A model generated the notes under the pieces. That model was given only the letters and a program-made list of their open reading frames with translations, searched no databases and had not been told where the DNA came from. Below, in pieces: positions 26,452 through 36,444 of a stretch of DNA of 64,000 nucleotides (positions within the stretch are counted from its first letter, which is position 1; every line of letters starts with the position of its first letter). The position numbers were made by a program, and so were the translations under genes. Source of the DNA: Emticicia agri (GTDB lineage: Bacteria; Bacteroidota; Bacteroidia; Cytophagales; Spirosomataceae); assembly GCF_004168285.1 (NCBI RefSeq), contig NZ_SEWF01000018.1, positions 1 through 64,000 on the forward strand. Direction: 5' to 3'.

Positions 26452-27189
26452 TTACCAAGGTATTTCACCTACTTCAGGATTGGTTTCTTCACTAAAAAAT
26501 TTACCTGTAGGACCACTTTCATCAATTAAAGCATATTTAATAATCCGGTTTGCTGCCACGTCAACTTCTCCACCATTAAAATTAGTAAAATCGGTTTTGG
26601 TAAGACCAGGACAAACCGCATTTATTTTGAATGGGGTAGCACGCATTTCATAAGCTAAATGAATGGTATACATATTCATAGCGGCTTTTGAGGAGCCATA
26701 AACTACATACTTTGCATAATCAAAAGCGGGCCATTCCGGATTACTTTGCAAAGCGAGAGACCCAACACTGGTACTTACATTTACAATTCTTGGTTCAGCA
26801 GATTTTTGTAACAAACTAATGAATGTCTGTGTTACCCTTATCACACCATATAAATTGGTATCAAATACTTCTTTATAGGTATCAATGTTTGTTTCAAGTG
26901 AGTTTTGGGGAACAATACCACTAATACCTGCATTGTTTATCAGAACATCTAAATGTCCATACTCTTTTTGAATAATGCTATAAGCAGATAAAATAGTTTC
27001 AGGCTTGGTAACATCTATTTCTATGGGCCTGATATTTACAAATCCGTTCATGGCTAATTCATTTGCAACTACATTTCCTTTTTCAATATCACGACTTCCT
27101 AAATAAACGAAAAAGCCTCTTCTTGAGAGTTGTTTTACTGTTTCTAAGCCAATACCTTTGTTGGCACCTGTAATTAAGACTGATTTCAT
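26452..27189 (-). CDS. Short-chain dehydrogenase/reductase
   Basis: The 245-residue SDR has cofactor motif TGANKGIG (7-14), NNAG, the catalytic Tyr-Lys in YGSSKAAMN and PGLTKTDFTNF. It resembles carbonyl-reductase-like SDRs of the NADPH-preferring group. The substrate is unknown. It lies 77 nt downstream of a Crp/Fnr regulator on the same strand, which may control it. Confidence 0.88.
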   Translation of the reverse strand: MKSVLITGANKGIGLETVKQLSRRGFFVYLGSRDIEKGNVVANELAMNGFVNIRPIEIDVTKPETILSAYSIIQKEYGHLDVLINNAGISGIVPQNSLETNIDTYKEVFDTNLYGVIRVTQTFISLLQKSAEPRIVNVSTSVGSLALQSNPEWPAFDYAKYVVYGSSKAAMNMYTIHLAYEMRATPFKINAVCPGLTKTDFTNFNGGEVDVAANRIIKYALIDESGPTGKFFSEETNPEVGEIPW

Positions 27190-27266
27190 TTTTACTTTTT
27201 TTTAATTAACAATGCAAAATTGTTAAGTATAAGAATGAAATCATTTACCATTTGTTAAAAAGCGAT

Positions 27267-27833
27267 TCAGCGAATGTTTTTCCTTATGCGGCTCAATGAT
27301 TGTTGCGTAACACCTAAATAGGAAGCAATATAACTTAATGGAATACGGTTAGTAAGTGAAGGATAATTTTCTATAAATTCCAGATAACGAGTAGTAGCAT
27401 CTTGTGAAATTATCGGCCCTTTTCTGCTTTTTTGATACATACATATGTATACCATCCTGTTTTTAATCTCGTTCCAACCTGATATGGTATAAGAAAGTTC
27501 TTCCCATTTTTGTTTAGAAAACACAATGAGAGTGCAATCTGTACAAGCCTGCAAGTATTCTGAAGATACATTGTTCGATTCAAAATTCACATAATCCACC
27601 ACCAGATTATTTTCAGTAATAAAGCATCGGGTGATTTCATCACCTTTATTATTATAATAACAACCCCTGATGACCCCTTCAACAACAAAACCAACTTGTT
27701 TTGGAACCCTCCCTGCTTCAGAAAAATACTCATCTTTCACCAGTTTTTTCTCAATTGCACTTTTTCTGATTAGTTCTATTTGTTGTTTATTCAGGTTACC
27801 AAATTGCAAAATATATTCTATCAATTCATTCAT
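27267..27833 (-). CDS. Crp/Fnr family transcriptional regulator
   Basis: The 188-residue protein has a cyclic-nucleotide-binding-like beta barrel (~20-115, with GCYYNNKGDEITRCF) and a C-terminal winged helix (IPLSYIASYLGVTQQSLSRIRK). It lacks the N-terminal cysteines of oxygen-sensing FNR. This is the common Bacteroidota type, often next to an oxidoreductase it regulates; here an SDR follows. Confidence 0.88.
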   Translation of the reverse strand: MNELIEYILQFGNLNKQQIELIRKSAIEKKLVKDEYFSEAGRVPKQVGFVVEGVIRGCYYNNKGDEITRCFITENNLVVDYVNFESNNVSSEYLQACTDCTLIVFSKQKWEELSYTISGWNEIKNRMVYICMYQKSRKGPIISQDATTRYLEFIENYPSLTNRIPLSYIASYLGVTQQSLSRIRKNIR

Positions 27834-27946
27834 AGACGCAAGATATTCATCACAATCCTATATATTTTTACCATTTGTTAAAAATAACAATTATCACTTT
27901 TTATACCTTATCAAGATACATTACTATAAGATTTTTGCCTGTTGTA

Positions 27947-28369
27947 CTAATCTTCCACCTGCTTCATCCTCGAAAACGGAAATCCATTACAACCTTTTCT
28001 TGGGTTAGCTCTATCCGCAATTTTCACAGCTTCGGCCTGTGCTTCTGTTTGAGCATTATAAGCACTTAAACAAAAACCCCACAAGAATGGACTCATATTC
28101 TCAAATGTCATATAATCAATGCGTGTATAAAGACCGCCATCAGCCGGATTATTTTTATCATTTCTGGCAATGAGATATTGTTCCTTTTCATTCCACTTAA
28201 TGATATGATATTTGGCGTTTGGCTTTTGTGTCCAAAGGGTATCGTTGATAGTATAGGTGATTTTGTAATCATCCATGAAATTGCCTTTCAGCATTTCCGG
28301 GGCTTTGGTTTGGGCTTGAAGGTTTGTAATGAATAGCACGAACAGGAAAAGTAAACTTAGTTTTTTCAT
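27947..28369 (-). CDS. Exported protein of unknown function
   Basis: The 140-residue protein has a clear signal peptide (to ~residue 20, NLQAQ). The mature part is rich in aromatic residues (NDTLWTQKPNAKYHIIKWNEKEQYLIAR, split here as one beta-rich block ~42-70) and ends with NPRKGCNGFPFSRMK. It looks like a small beta-rich secreted protein. I do not recognise the family. Confidence 0.75.
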   Translation of the reverse strand: MKKLSLLFLFVLFITNLQAQTKAPEMLKGNFMDDYKITYTINDTLWTQKPNAKYHIIKWNEKEQYLIARNDKNNPADGGLYTRIDYMTFENMSPFLWGFCLSAYNAQTEAQAEAVKIADRANPRKGCNGFPFSRMKQVED

Positions 28370-28484
28370 AAAGTGTATACTTTGTATTAATCAAAATTGA
28401 ATTGTATTAACAATATTTGGACGGAGATTTGAAAAGCCAGAAAGATATATTAAATTTTGAAAATATTAAATTACAACCTGCTTG

Positions 28485-28664
28485 ATGGCTCTTATTATTT
28501 TTCTTATAACCTGGCTAATAAACAGTTATTTTATTGCTCATTTGAAAACGGTCTACTTCGAACGCAAAGCAAGAAAAGCCAATGCCTTGTGGCGTTATAG
28601 TGTGATTGCCACAATTGTGATTCCCATTGTTCTTTCATTTGTTGTAGCCTGGTTTTCAACCTAA
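28485..28664 (+). CDS. Small two-helix membrane protein (hypothetical)
   Basis: The 59-residue frame from ATG 28485 has two hydrophobic segments (~2-18 and ~38-57) joined by a basic loop (FERKARKANALWRYS), a positive-inside pattern typical of real small membrane proteins. It sits alone between divergent and convergent neighbours. It is too short to assign to a family. Confidence 0.5.
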   Translation: MALIIFLITWLINSYFIAHLKTVYFERKARKANALWRYSVIATIVIPIVLSFVVAWFST

Positions 28665-28732
28665 AGAATAAGATTTCTACTAATTTAGGACACCTGACGT
28701 AGAGAAAGGTAGAAATATCTATTAAAATCATT

Positions 28733-30247
28733 TTATGCTAAAATATCTCTTACAACTTTTCCATGAACATCTGTCAAACGGAATCTTCTTCCCTGAAATT
28801 TAAAACTTAATCTTTCGTGGTCTACCCCCATCAGGTGCATCAAAGTAGCCTGAAAGTCATGTACATGAACCGGGTCTTTAATAATATTATAGCTAAAATC
28901 ATCTGTCTCTCCATAATTAAATCCTGCTTTTACCCCTGCTCCTGCCATCCACATCGTAAAACATCTCGGATGGTGGTCTCTTCCATAATCATCTTTTGTC
29001 AATTTACCTTGTGAATAAACTGTGCGACCAAACTCACCACCCCATATAACCAATGTTTCTTCCATAAGTCCTCTTCTCTTCAAATCTAATATGAGTGCTG
29101 CGGTTGCCTGATCAACCTGTTTGCATTGGTTTGCTATGCCCTTAGGCAACCCTCCATGCTGATCCCAACCCTGATGATATAATTGCACAAACTTTACATC
29201 TTTTTCTATGAGTTTGCGAGCCAACAAACAATTGGCCGCATATGTACCTGTATCTCTGCTATCCGACCCGTATAAATCAAAAACCTCATCAGGTTCTTTT
29301 GAAATATCCATTACCTCCGGCACAGAAGTCTGCATCCGGTAAGCCATTTCATACTGCGCAATCCTATTATCCACCTCCGGGTCGCCATACGCTTCGTTTT
29401 GTAACTGATTCAGTTTTGATAGATAATCCAGCATTTCTTTTCTATCATTTCCATCATACCCTTCGGGATTATTCAAAAACAAAACAGGGTCTTTGCCTGA
29501 CCTGAATTGCACTCCCTGATGTTTAGATGGCAAAAAGCCGTTTCCCCACAAACGAGCATATAGAGGTTGGTCTTTGGGCGCATTCTTAGATACCAGCACG
29601 ATGAAAGTCGGCAGGTTATGATTATCAGAACCTAAACCATAGCTTACCCAGGAACCGATAGAAGGTCTGCCGGGCAACTGATTTCCGGTCTGGAAAAAAG
29701 TAATAGCCGGGTCGTGATTGATAGCTTCTGAATAAATAGACTTAATCACACAAAGCTCATCAACAACGCTGGCTGTATGTGGCAACAATTCACTTACCCA
29801 TGTTTGGCTTTTACCATATTGCTTGAAATTAAATAGAGAAGGCACCATTGGCAAAACGCTTTGGCTTGCACTCATACCTGTTAAACGTTGGCCTTTTCGT
29901 ACAGAATCCGGCAGATTCAAGCCAGCCAGTTCAACTAATTTTGGTTTATAATCAAAGGTCTCAAACTGAGAAGGGCCACCACTCATAAACAGATAAATTA
30001 CCCGCTTGGCCTTGGGGGCAAAATGTGGCAATGCTTTAAAAATTTGCTCCTCCAGATTCTGAGGTCTCTCAACCAAAGGTTTGCCATTTTGCCCAAAGAT
30101 TGCCTTAGACCCCAACAATGAACCCATAGCCAAAGCACCCAGACCCAAAGAAGTTTTGGTCAGAAAAGTACGTCTGTCTAACTGCTTGTTCAACTGATTA
30201 AACTCCGGTGTGTTTAATCTGAACTCTTTATGATGGTGGTCTGACAT
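28733..30247 (-). CDS. DUF1501 domain protein, Tat-exported
   Basis: The 504-residue protein has a twin-arginine signal (DRRTFLTKTSLGLGALAMG, ~25-43) and the DUF1501 pattern: RVIYLFMSGGPSQFETFDYK, VVDELCVIKS, HDPAITFFQTG, WGGEFGRTVYSQG and HHPRCFTMWMAG. The fold is alkaline-phosphatase/sulfatase-like but the activity is not established. It is always found with PSCyt1/DUF1553 genes; here that partner ends 1 nt before this start. Confidence 0.92.
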   Translation of the reverse strand: MSDHHHKEFRLNTPEFNQLNKQLDRRTFLTKTSLGLGALAMGSLLGSKAIFGQNGKPLVERPQNLEEQIFKALPHFAPKAKRVIYLFMSGGPSQFETFDYKPKLVELAGLNLPDSVRKGQRLTGMSASQSVLPMVPSLFNFKQYGKSQTWVSELLPHTASVVDELCVIKSIYSEAINHDPAITFFQTGNQLPGRPSIGSWVSYGLGSDNHNLPTFIVLVSKNAPKDQPLYARLWGNGFLPSKHQGVQFRSGKDPVLFLNNPEGYDGNDRKEMLDYLSKLNQLQNEAYGDPEVDNRIAQYEMAYRMQTSVPEVMDISKEPDEVFDLYGSDSRDTGTYAANCLLARKLIEKDVKFVQLYHQGWDQHGGLPKGIANQCKQVDQATAALILDLKRRGLMEETLVIWGGEFGRTVYSQGKLTKDDYGRDHHPRCFTMWMAGAGVKAGFNYGETDDFSYNIIKDPVHVHDFQATLMHLMGVDHERLSFKFQGRRFRLTDVHGKVVRDILA

Positions 30248-30248
30248 G

Positions 30249-33200
30249 CTATCGTCTGGTTAAAGTTGCATCAGAATTCATTATTGTACTTGCTACAACG
30301 GCATTGGCCGCCACCAACGACTGGTCTGAGGTTTCTGAAACCTGGTATTGTCCGGCACTTAACCAGCCTTTTGCCTTGTCAGGTGAGTTTTTAAATTTGC
30401 TTTGTTCAGACTGTTGTAGCTTTACAAGTAAATTCAATTCTTTATCCGATGGTTTTCGTCCGGTCAGTTTTCTATATGCCTGCCTGATGCCCTCTTGTTT
30501 ATCAGAAGTTTTGTACATCTGCTCCCCTATCACCTTGGCCGCTTCAACAAAAGTCGGGTCATTCAGCGTTACCAAAGCCTGTAAAGGTGTATTGGTTTTC
30601 TGACGGCGTACCACACAAAAACTACGGGTAGTGGCATCGAATGTTGCCAGCGTTGGATTGGGTACTGCTCTTTTTGCCACAATATACAAACTTCTTCTAT
30701 AAACTGTTTCGCCCGAATCTGCCTTGTAATTGGCACTATTAATCTGCCAGAGTCCATCAGGCTGATAGGGTTTGATGCTTGGTCCCCCTATTTTTTTATT
30801 GATTAACCCACTCGCTACCAACGCATTATCCCGAATCATTTCGGCAGTCATCCTGAAAACAGGGCCATGCGCTAATAATCGGTTTTCCGGGTCTTTTTCT
30901 CTTTGTTCTTTGGTGGCTTTTGAGTCCTGCCTGTAAGTAGCTGACATCACAATCAATTTATTGATTTTCTTTATGTCCCAACCAGATTCTCTGAAATTGA
31001 CAGCCAACCAGTCTAATAATTGCGGATGGCTCGGCATTTCACCTTGATTACCAAAATCTTCGGTTGATTTCACCAAACCTACTCCAAAGAAATTCTGCCA
31101 GAAACGATTAACTGCTACTCTTGCTGTCAACGGATTATCTTCATGGGTAAGCCATTGCGCTAAACCATACCGATTTTTTGGCAGGTTATCAGGAAACTTC
31201 AGAATAAAATCAGGTGTGTTTGGAAACACCTCCTCACCCAAAGCATCATAATTTCCACGTTTGAGAATATAAGCTTTTTTACGTTTTGGCATTTCCTGCA
31301 TCACCATAATCTCTTTTACTTGAGCCATTGAATCTGATAATGCGGTTCTGGTTTGTTTTAAATCTTCTCTGGCCTTTGTCGTAGCAAGCGATATGGCCGA
31401 GAAATAATACTCTTTTAATTCGTTTTTATCAGGTTGTTCTAACACATTTTCCCAGCTGGCTTTATCAGCTAATATTTTAAGCTCAAACGGAGTAAGTACT
31501 CTGTTATATACCACAATATCATCTACTTTTCCGTTTGTAAAACCAAATCCACGCCACCAGGCACCCACCTGTAACCCGGGTTGAGGAGACCCTCTCAGCA
31601 AAATATCTTTGGTAAGCTGGTCCATCCCTGTTTCCATCAGCAACTCTCTTCCGTTCTGATACAAGCGAAAGCCATTAGCTTTAGATGAACCATCGTAAGT
31701 CATGGTCAGTTGAATCCAGTTTTCACGGGTAACCGCTTGTTTGGTAATTCGAGTGATGGCATTGGAAGGCGCCGTATGCGCCATATTAATTTCAAGCCTG
31801 TCGTTTTTCAGATATAAATGGAAACCTCTGAAATTATACAACCTTTCTGCCTGACTTTTATGAATAATAACGCCCTCTTTTAAATCTTTCGGGATATATA
31901 CCCACAGACCCACTGTAAAAGGCTCCGATTTTCTGAACACTCCCACACCATTCAAATCGAGGTAATTATCGCCGTCCATCACCATTGCCTTCCCCTTGTC
32001 TCTTTTCTCAAAAATAGGCTTGTCTCCTTCTGCTCCCGACTCCCGTTTCATACTGCCAACCTGTTTGCGATTAATAGCATTTTTCAAAGTGCCGTCGTCG
32101 AAACTATATTGTGCTAATAAGCCCGCCTGTGGTATTTTTTCTTTCGTCAGCTTTTTATATGCACCCGTTTTCAGCCAGTTTTCAAAATCAGGGGTAGCAG
32201 TCAATTTAGTTTTCTCCACTATACTTTCCTGCTGTTTTATCTGATTATTAATAAAGCCAATTATTTTTTCCTGTTCCTGTGTGGGCAATAGTAACGTTGG
32301 TGATGGCAAAGCATCATCCCATGAAATCTGTCCGGCTTCTCGCACATTATTGAAAAAGCTAAAGAGTTCATAGTAATTTTTCTGTGAAATAGGGTCGTAT
32401 TTATGGTCGTGACATTTGGCACAACTTACCGAAAGTCCTAAGAAAGCATCACCAAAGGTATTCGTCCGGTCAACTACGTATTCAGTCTGAAATTCTTCTT
32501 CAATAATTCCTCCCTCCATATTCTGCTGATGATTGCGATTGAAAGCCGTGGCAATAATCATATCTTTGGTGGGTTTGGGCATCAGGTCACCTGCCAGTTG
32601 CTGATGAATAAACTGCTTGTACGACATGTTTTTATTAAAAGCATTAATCACCCAATCACGGTAGGGCGACATATCTCTTAATCTATCCACCGTATAGCCA
32701 TGAGAATCGGCAAAGCGGGCTAAGTCTAACCAGTCAACTGCCATTTTTTCGCCATAATGCGACGATGCCAACAACCTATCGACCTGCTTTTCATAAGCAT
32801 CGGCGCTATGGTCCTTCAGAAAAACATCTATCTCCTGTAAGGTAGGCGGTAGCCCTGTGAGGTCAAGAGATAATCTTCGTAGGAGTAATTCCTTTTCGGC
32901 TTCTTTGGCAGGTGAAAGTTTTTCTTCTTCGAGTTTAGCCAGAATAAAATGGTCAATAGGATTCTTTACCCACTTTTCATTTTTTACATCAGGCAAATCG
33001 GGTTTTTCGGGTTTGATAAATGCCCAGTGCTGTTGATATTCGGCTCCGTCTTCTATCCACTTCACTAATACCGCCTTTTCTCTGGCACTTAGTTTCAGGT
33101 GCGAATCCGGCGTGGGCATCATGTAGTCTGCCTTATTTGATAAGATTCTATAAAAAACTTCGCTATTTTTCAGACTTCCAGGGTCTATTGCTACCTTATC

Positions 33201-33455
33201 CGGGTTTTCAGGAAGATTGGCATACGCAAATTCTGCAAAATCAAGTCTTAACCCGGCTTTTTGCTTGGCTTTATCAGGTCCGTGGCAGGCAAAGCATTTA
33301 TCAGAAAGAATAGGTTTTACATGCAGATTATAGTCAAGTTTGTCTGGCAGTTCCTCATAAGCAACAGCTACTTCTTCAGGCAAATCAGGTTTACAGGAAA
33401 ACAACAACAGATTTGCCGCCAATACCAAAAATAAAGATAGATTGGGTACCTTCAT
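30249..33455 (-). CDS. PSCyt1-DUF1549-LamG-DUF1553 lipoprotein
   Basis: This 1068-residue lipoprotein has lipobox cysteine in LLFSCKP. Domains in order: a planctomycete-type cytochrome c domain with heme motif CFACHGPD (~54-61), DUF1549 (~160-360, LPPTLQEIDVFL, WLDLARFADSHGY, CAKCHDHKYDPIS), a LamG-like concanavalin domain (~445-640) and DUF1553 (~735-1000, TARVAVNRFWQNFFG, DFGNQGEMPSHPQLLDWLAV). The set is abundant in Planctomycetes and found in polysaccharide-degrading Bacteroidota; catalytic role unproven. A TATATTTG box (complement of 33479-33486) lies 24 nt upstream. It is cotranscribed with the DUF1501 gene. Confidence 0.92.
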   Translation of the reverse strand: MKVPNLSLFLVLAANLLLFSCKPDLPEEVAVAYEELPDKLDYNLHVKPILSDKCFACHGPDKAKQKAGLRLDFAEFAYANLPENPDKVAIDPGSLKNSEVFYRILSNKADYMMPTPDSHLKLSAREKAVLVKWIEDGAEYQQHWAFIKPEKPDLPDVKNEKWVKNPIDHFILAKLEEEKLSPAKEAEKELLLRRLSLDLTGLPPTLQEIDVFLKDHSADAYEKQVDRLLASSHYGEKMAVDWLDLARFADSHGYTVDRLRDMSPYRDWVINAFNKNMSYKQFIHQQLAGDLMPKPTKDMIIATAFNRNHQQNMEGGIIEEEFQTEYVVDRTNTFGDAFLGLSVSCAKCHDHKYDPISQKNYYELFSFFNNVREAGQISWDDALPSPTLLLPTQEQEKIIGFINNQIKQQESIVEKTKLTATPDFENWLKTGAYKKLTKEKIPQAGLLAQYSFDDGTLKNAINRKQVGSMKRESGAEGDKPIFEKRDKGKAMVMDGDNYLDLNGVGVFRKSEPFTVGLWVYIPKDLKEGVIIHKSQAERLYNFRGFHLYLKNDRLEINMAHTAPSNAITRITKQAVTRENWIQLTMTYDGSSKANGFRLYQNGRELLMETGMDQLTKDILLRGSPQPGLQVGAWWRGFGFTNGKVDDIVVYNRVLTPFELKILADKASWENVLEQPDKNELKEYYFSAISLATTKAREDLKQTRTALSDSMAQVKEIMVMQEMPKRKKAYILKRGNYDALGEEVFPNTPDFILKFPDNLPKNRYGLAQWLTHEDNPLTARVAVNRFWQNFFGVGLVKSTEDFGNQGEMPSHPQLLDWLAVNFRESGWDIKKINKLIVMSATYRQDSKATKEQREKDPENRLLAHGPVFRMTAEMIRDNALVASGLINKKIGGPSIKPYQPDGLWQINSANYKADSGETVYRRSLYIVAKRAVPNPTLATFDATTRSFCVVRRQKTNTPLQALVTLNDPTFVEAAKVIGEQMYKTSDKQEGIRQAYRKLTGRKPSDKELNLLVKLQQSEQSKFKNSPDKAKGWLSAGQYQVSETSDQSLVAANAVVASTIMNSDATLTRR

Positions 33456-33661
33456 GGTAGCGATAAAATTAAACCTTACAAATATAAAGTTTAGCTTATT
33501 TAAACGCTATTGAAAAATTGATAAAGGTTAAAAACAAAGTACAAAATTTATTTATAGGTTGAAAATTATTTCAAACATTAATAGTAAGATTCTGAAGTAG
33601 TTAAAGCACTTTTGGCTCATTCAAAGTAAATAAATATTACCAATTGCTTTTAATCCTTCAG

Positions 33662-34099
33662 TTAAACCCTCATATAATCAGGGGTCCAGTTTTTGATTGA
33701 TTGTTTGATTTCTTTTGCCGAAAGGTTAATGGCGGCGGCTTCTTCAATTAACTCAGGTAGTTCTTCATCAGAAGCAAATCGTAAGGCTAATAGTTGTTTC
33801 AAAGTAAGTTTATGTTCTATCAGTTCCAGTCTTTTTTTAGTCAATAAATAATAGCGAAAACGCAACTCTAACCTCACAATTCTATCCTGATTTATTAAAG
33901 CATAATGCTGGCGAAGCATATAAGAAAGCCAGATTACCAGAAAAACCACACTGCTCATCACTATCCAGATTAATTGTTGTTCCTGATATTGGCTACTGAA
34001 ATAAATACATAACCCCATCAGAAAGCCTGCAACCGGATAAAAGATAAAATGATGCAGCGGATAATATCTTACATGGTTTTGATAATTCTGTTTTTCCAT
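33662..34099 (-). CDS. DUF6526 family membrane protein
   Basis: The 145-residue protein has two transmembrane segments (~17-36 and ~44-62) following a short NYQNHVRYYPLHHFIFYP start, then a soluble helical tail (RLELIEHKLTLKQLLALRF, SAKEIKQSIKNWTPDYMRV). This matches the DUF6526 pattern. Function unknown. A terminator of the xylan operon lies just upstream, so it has its own promoter. 33456-33661 shows nothing beyond the promoter box of the preceding gene. Confidence 0.75.
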   Translation of the reverse strand: MEKQNYQNHVRYYPLHHFIFYPVAGFLMGLCIYFSSQYQEQQLIWIVMSSVVFLVIWLSYMLRQHYALINQDRIVRLELRFRYYLLTKKRLELIEHKLTLKQLLALRFASDEELPELIEEAAAINLSAKEIKQSIKNWTPDYMRV

Positions 34100-34144
34100 A
34101 TTTAATTGATTGACTAATGAACGGTTGAAACTTTAACCAAAGGT

Positions 34145-34189
34145 AAAAAAAAGAGTATTTACTCAAACCTTATTTGAATAAATACTCTT
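34145..34189 (-). terminator. Terminator of the xylan operon
   Basis: AAGAGTATTTA (34151-34161) pairs with TAAATACTCTT (34179-34189) with further inner pairing. On the minus strand it is followed by a T run (complement of 34145-34150). Confidence 0.88.
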
Positions 34190-34207
34190 CCTAAATGACA
34201 GACAACC

Positions 34208-35272
34208 TTAAAATTTAATTACCTCCCAATAGGCGGGTTTAGGTTTAAGCTCTGTATCAAATAATAAAGGATAATCTTTTCTGCCCGGAAAAGGGAATGA
34301 ATCTAACCAGGTAGATTTATCAGATAGATTCCAGAATGTAACCCCGGTAAGTTGACCTCTATGCTTACGGAAAACCTCAAACAGTTTCTTGTATTGTTCG
34401 GTTTGTTTCTGTTGGATTTCAGGAGGGAAAGACGTAATATCTGTTGGCTTTTTTTCCCTGCGCTCATGTTCTTTTACATATACCGATACATCTAATTCGG
34501 TTATTTGTACCTGCAAACCTAAAGAAGCAAATTTACTGATTGATTCGTCAAGTTCCTGCGCAGTAGGCTCATACACAGACCAATGCCCCTGCAAACCTAC
34601 GCCATGAATAGATACACCTTTCTCTTTCAGTTTTTTAACCAACTGATAAATCCGGTCACGCTTTGAGGCATTTTCGGTATTATAGTCATTGTAAAAAAGC
34701 AAAGCATCCGGGTCAGCTGCGTGGGCATATTCAAATGCTTTTTCTATATAATCCTCCCCAATGATTTCGTAAAATTTCGATTTCCTGTATATTTCATCAC
34801 CTTTATCGGGTACTGCTTCATTGACAACATCCCATGCATACAGTTTACCTTTATAGCGGCTTACCACATCAGTAATGTGTTGCTTCATGCGAGCCAATAA
34901 TTCTTCTCGGGTAACCTGTTGCTCATTTTTAGTAAAGAACCACTTAGGTGTCTGATTATGCCAGCAAAGGGTATGCCCTCTCACTTTCAAGCCGTTTTTC
35001 TGTGCAAATTCCACAATTTTGTCGGCAGGTTCCCAATTATAACGATTTTCTTCTGGATGGATAGGACCCATTTTCATTGCATTTTCAGGGGTCATGCTAT
35101 TAAAGTGCTGTACTATCAAAGTCGATTCAGCACCGGGCTCCATCATTCTGGGATTTACGGCTACACCTATCAGAAAATAATCTTTATAATAATCTTTCAA
35201 GCCCTTTTCCTGTGCCTGCAAAAAAGCTACTGAAAGAAGAAAGATGAATAAACCGGAATATATTTTTTTCAT
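34208..35272 (-). CDS. GH10 endo-1,4-beta-xylanase
   Basis: The start is placed at the ninth codon of the longer frame (ATG at 35272), where the signal peptide begins (MKKIYSGLFIFLLSVAFLQA); this leaves 7 nt after the GH43 stop instead of an overlap. The 354-residue enzyme has the GH10 barrel. The acid/base Glu is in WDVVNEAVPD and the nucleophile Glu in QITELDVSV; also present are GHTLCWHNQTP and TFWNLSDKSTWL. It cleaves xylan backbones outside the cytoplasm. It is the last gene of the operon. Confidence 0.95.
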   Translation of the reverse strand: MKKIYSGLFIFLLSVAFLQAQEKGLKDYYKDYFLIGVAVNPRMMEPGAESTLIVQHFNSMTPENAMKMGPIHPEENRYNWEPADKIVEFAQKNGLKVRGHTLCWHNQTPKWFFTKNEQQVTREELLARMKQHITDVVSRYKGKLYAWDVVNEAVPDKGDEIYRKSKFYEIIGEDYIEKAFEYAHAADPDALLFYNDYNTENASKRDRIYQLVKKLKEKGVSIHGVGLQGHWSVYEPTAQELDESISKFASLGLQVQITELDVSVYVKEHERREKKPTDITSFPPEIQQKQTEQYKKLFEVFRKHRGQLTGVTFWNLSDKSTWLDSFPFPGRKDYPLLFDTELKPKPAYWEVIKF

Positions 35273-35279
35273 TTTGCTT

Positions 35280-36329
35280 TTATTTATAGGCATCAACCGT
35301 AACTATAGTACCATCAGGGTTATATTTCAGTTCAGCTACTTTTATATTTCTTAAATGTGTTTGTCCGGATAATTGTACGTCATGATAAAACAAATACCAT
35401 TTCCCTTTGAACTCCACAATAGAATGGTGATTTGTCCACCCCTCAACAGGTTTCAGCACGACTCCTTTGTAGGTAAAAGGGCCATAAGGACTGTCTCCTA
35501 TGCCATAACAGATAAAATGCGTATCGCCTGTTGAGTATGAAAAATAATATTTGCCATTATAGTTATGAACCCAAGCCGCTTCAAAGAAGCGTTTATCATT
35601 ATTGCCTTCCAAAAATGTCTTTCCGTTTTCATCAACAAGTTTCACATCTTTGGGGGCTTCAGCAAAACTTAACATATTATTGCTCATTTTGGCTACTTTA
35701 GGTAACAAAGCTTCTTCGTTAGCCGTTCTTAGTTTAGCATTCGCATCGTACGAGCCACTTGCCCATCTCTGCAATTGACCACCCCAGATACCCCCATAAT
35801 ACATATAGTAGCTGCCGTCAGTGTCTTTAAATACACAGGGGTCAATACTAAAACTCCCGTCAATCGGTTTGCTTTCGGCTTTAAAGGGTCCTTCAGGCTT
35901 TTTGCTTGTGGCCACCCCGATTCTGAAAATATCCTGTTTGTCTTTTACCGGAAAATAAAGGTAATAAGTGCCATTTTTATAAGCAGCATCGGGTGCCCAC
36001 AACTGACGGCCTGCCCAGCTGATATTTTTAATATCTAATGCCACCCCGTGGTCAGTAACTTTGCCTGTTGGACTATCCATTGATAAAATATGATAATCTT
36101 TCATATCGAAATGACTACCGTTATCGTCCTGTTTTATGCCTGACTCAATATCATGTGAAGGATAAATATAAATTCTGCCATTAAAAACATGTGCAGATGG
36201 GTCAGCAGTATAAATATGACTTACCAATGGCTGTGATATGGGTTGTTTTTTTCCCTGAGCAGCACCTGCAACTGCCGCAAATAGTGAGACCGAAAGTAAG
36301 ATGAGTTTTTTATGGGTAAAGCAATACAT
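35280..36329 (-). CDS. GH43 beta-xylosidase/arabinofuranosidase-like enzyme
   Basis: This 349-residue protein with signal peptide (to ~residue 25, AAQGK) has the five-bladed propeller of GH43. Catalytic candidates are the base Asp in YTADPSAHVF, the pKa-tuning Asp in SIDPCVFKDTD and the acid Glu in FFEAAWVHNYNGKYYFSYS. It likely removes xylose or arabinose side groups or ends from xylo-oligosaccharides; the exact specificity cannot be read. It lies between the SDR and the GH10 gene in the operon. Confidence 0.9.
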   Translation of the reverse strand: MYCFTHKKLILLSVSLFAAVAGAAQGKKQPISQPLVSHIYTADPSAHVFNGRIYIYPSHDIESGIKQDDNGSHFDMKDYHILSMDSPTGKVTDHGVALDIKNISWAGRQLWAPDAAYKNGTYYLYFPVKDKQDIFRIGVATSKKPEGPFKAESKPIDGSFSIDPCVFKDTDGSYYMYYGGIWGGQLQRWASGSYDANAKLRTANEEALLPKVAKMSNNMLSFAEAPKDVKLVDENGKTFLEGNNDKRFFEAAWVHNYNGKYYFSYSTGDTHFICYGIGDSPYGPFTYKGVVLKPVEGWTNHHSIVEFKGKWYLFYHDVQLSGQTHLRNIKVAELKYNPDGTIVTVDAYK

Positions 36330-36444
36330 TTGTCTGATAAATTATGGTGATAAAAAATTATTAGTGTTCGAACTGCTGCATAGTGCATGAGAGATTAAAT
36401 CCGGTACATGGTTAAACCCTGATACAATACTAATTAGTCTCTTA

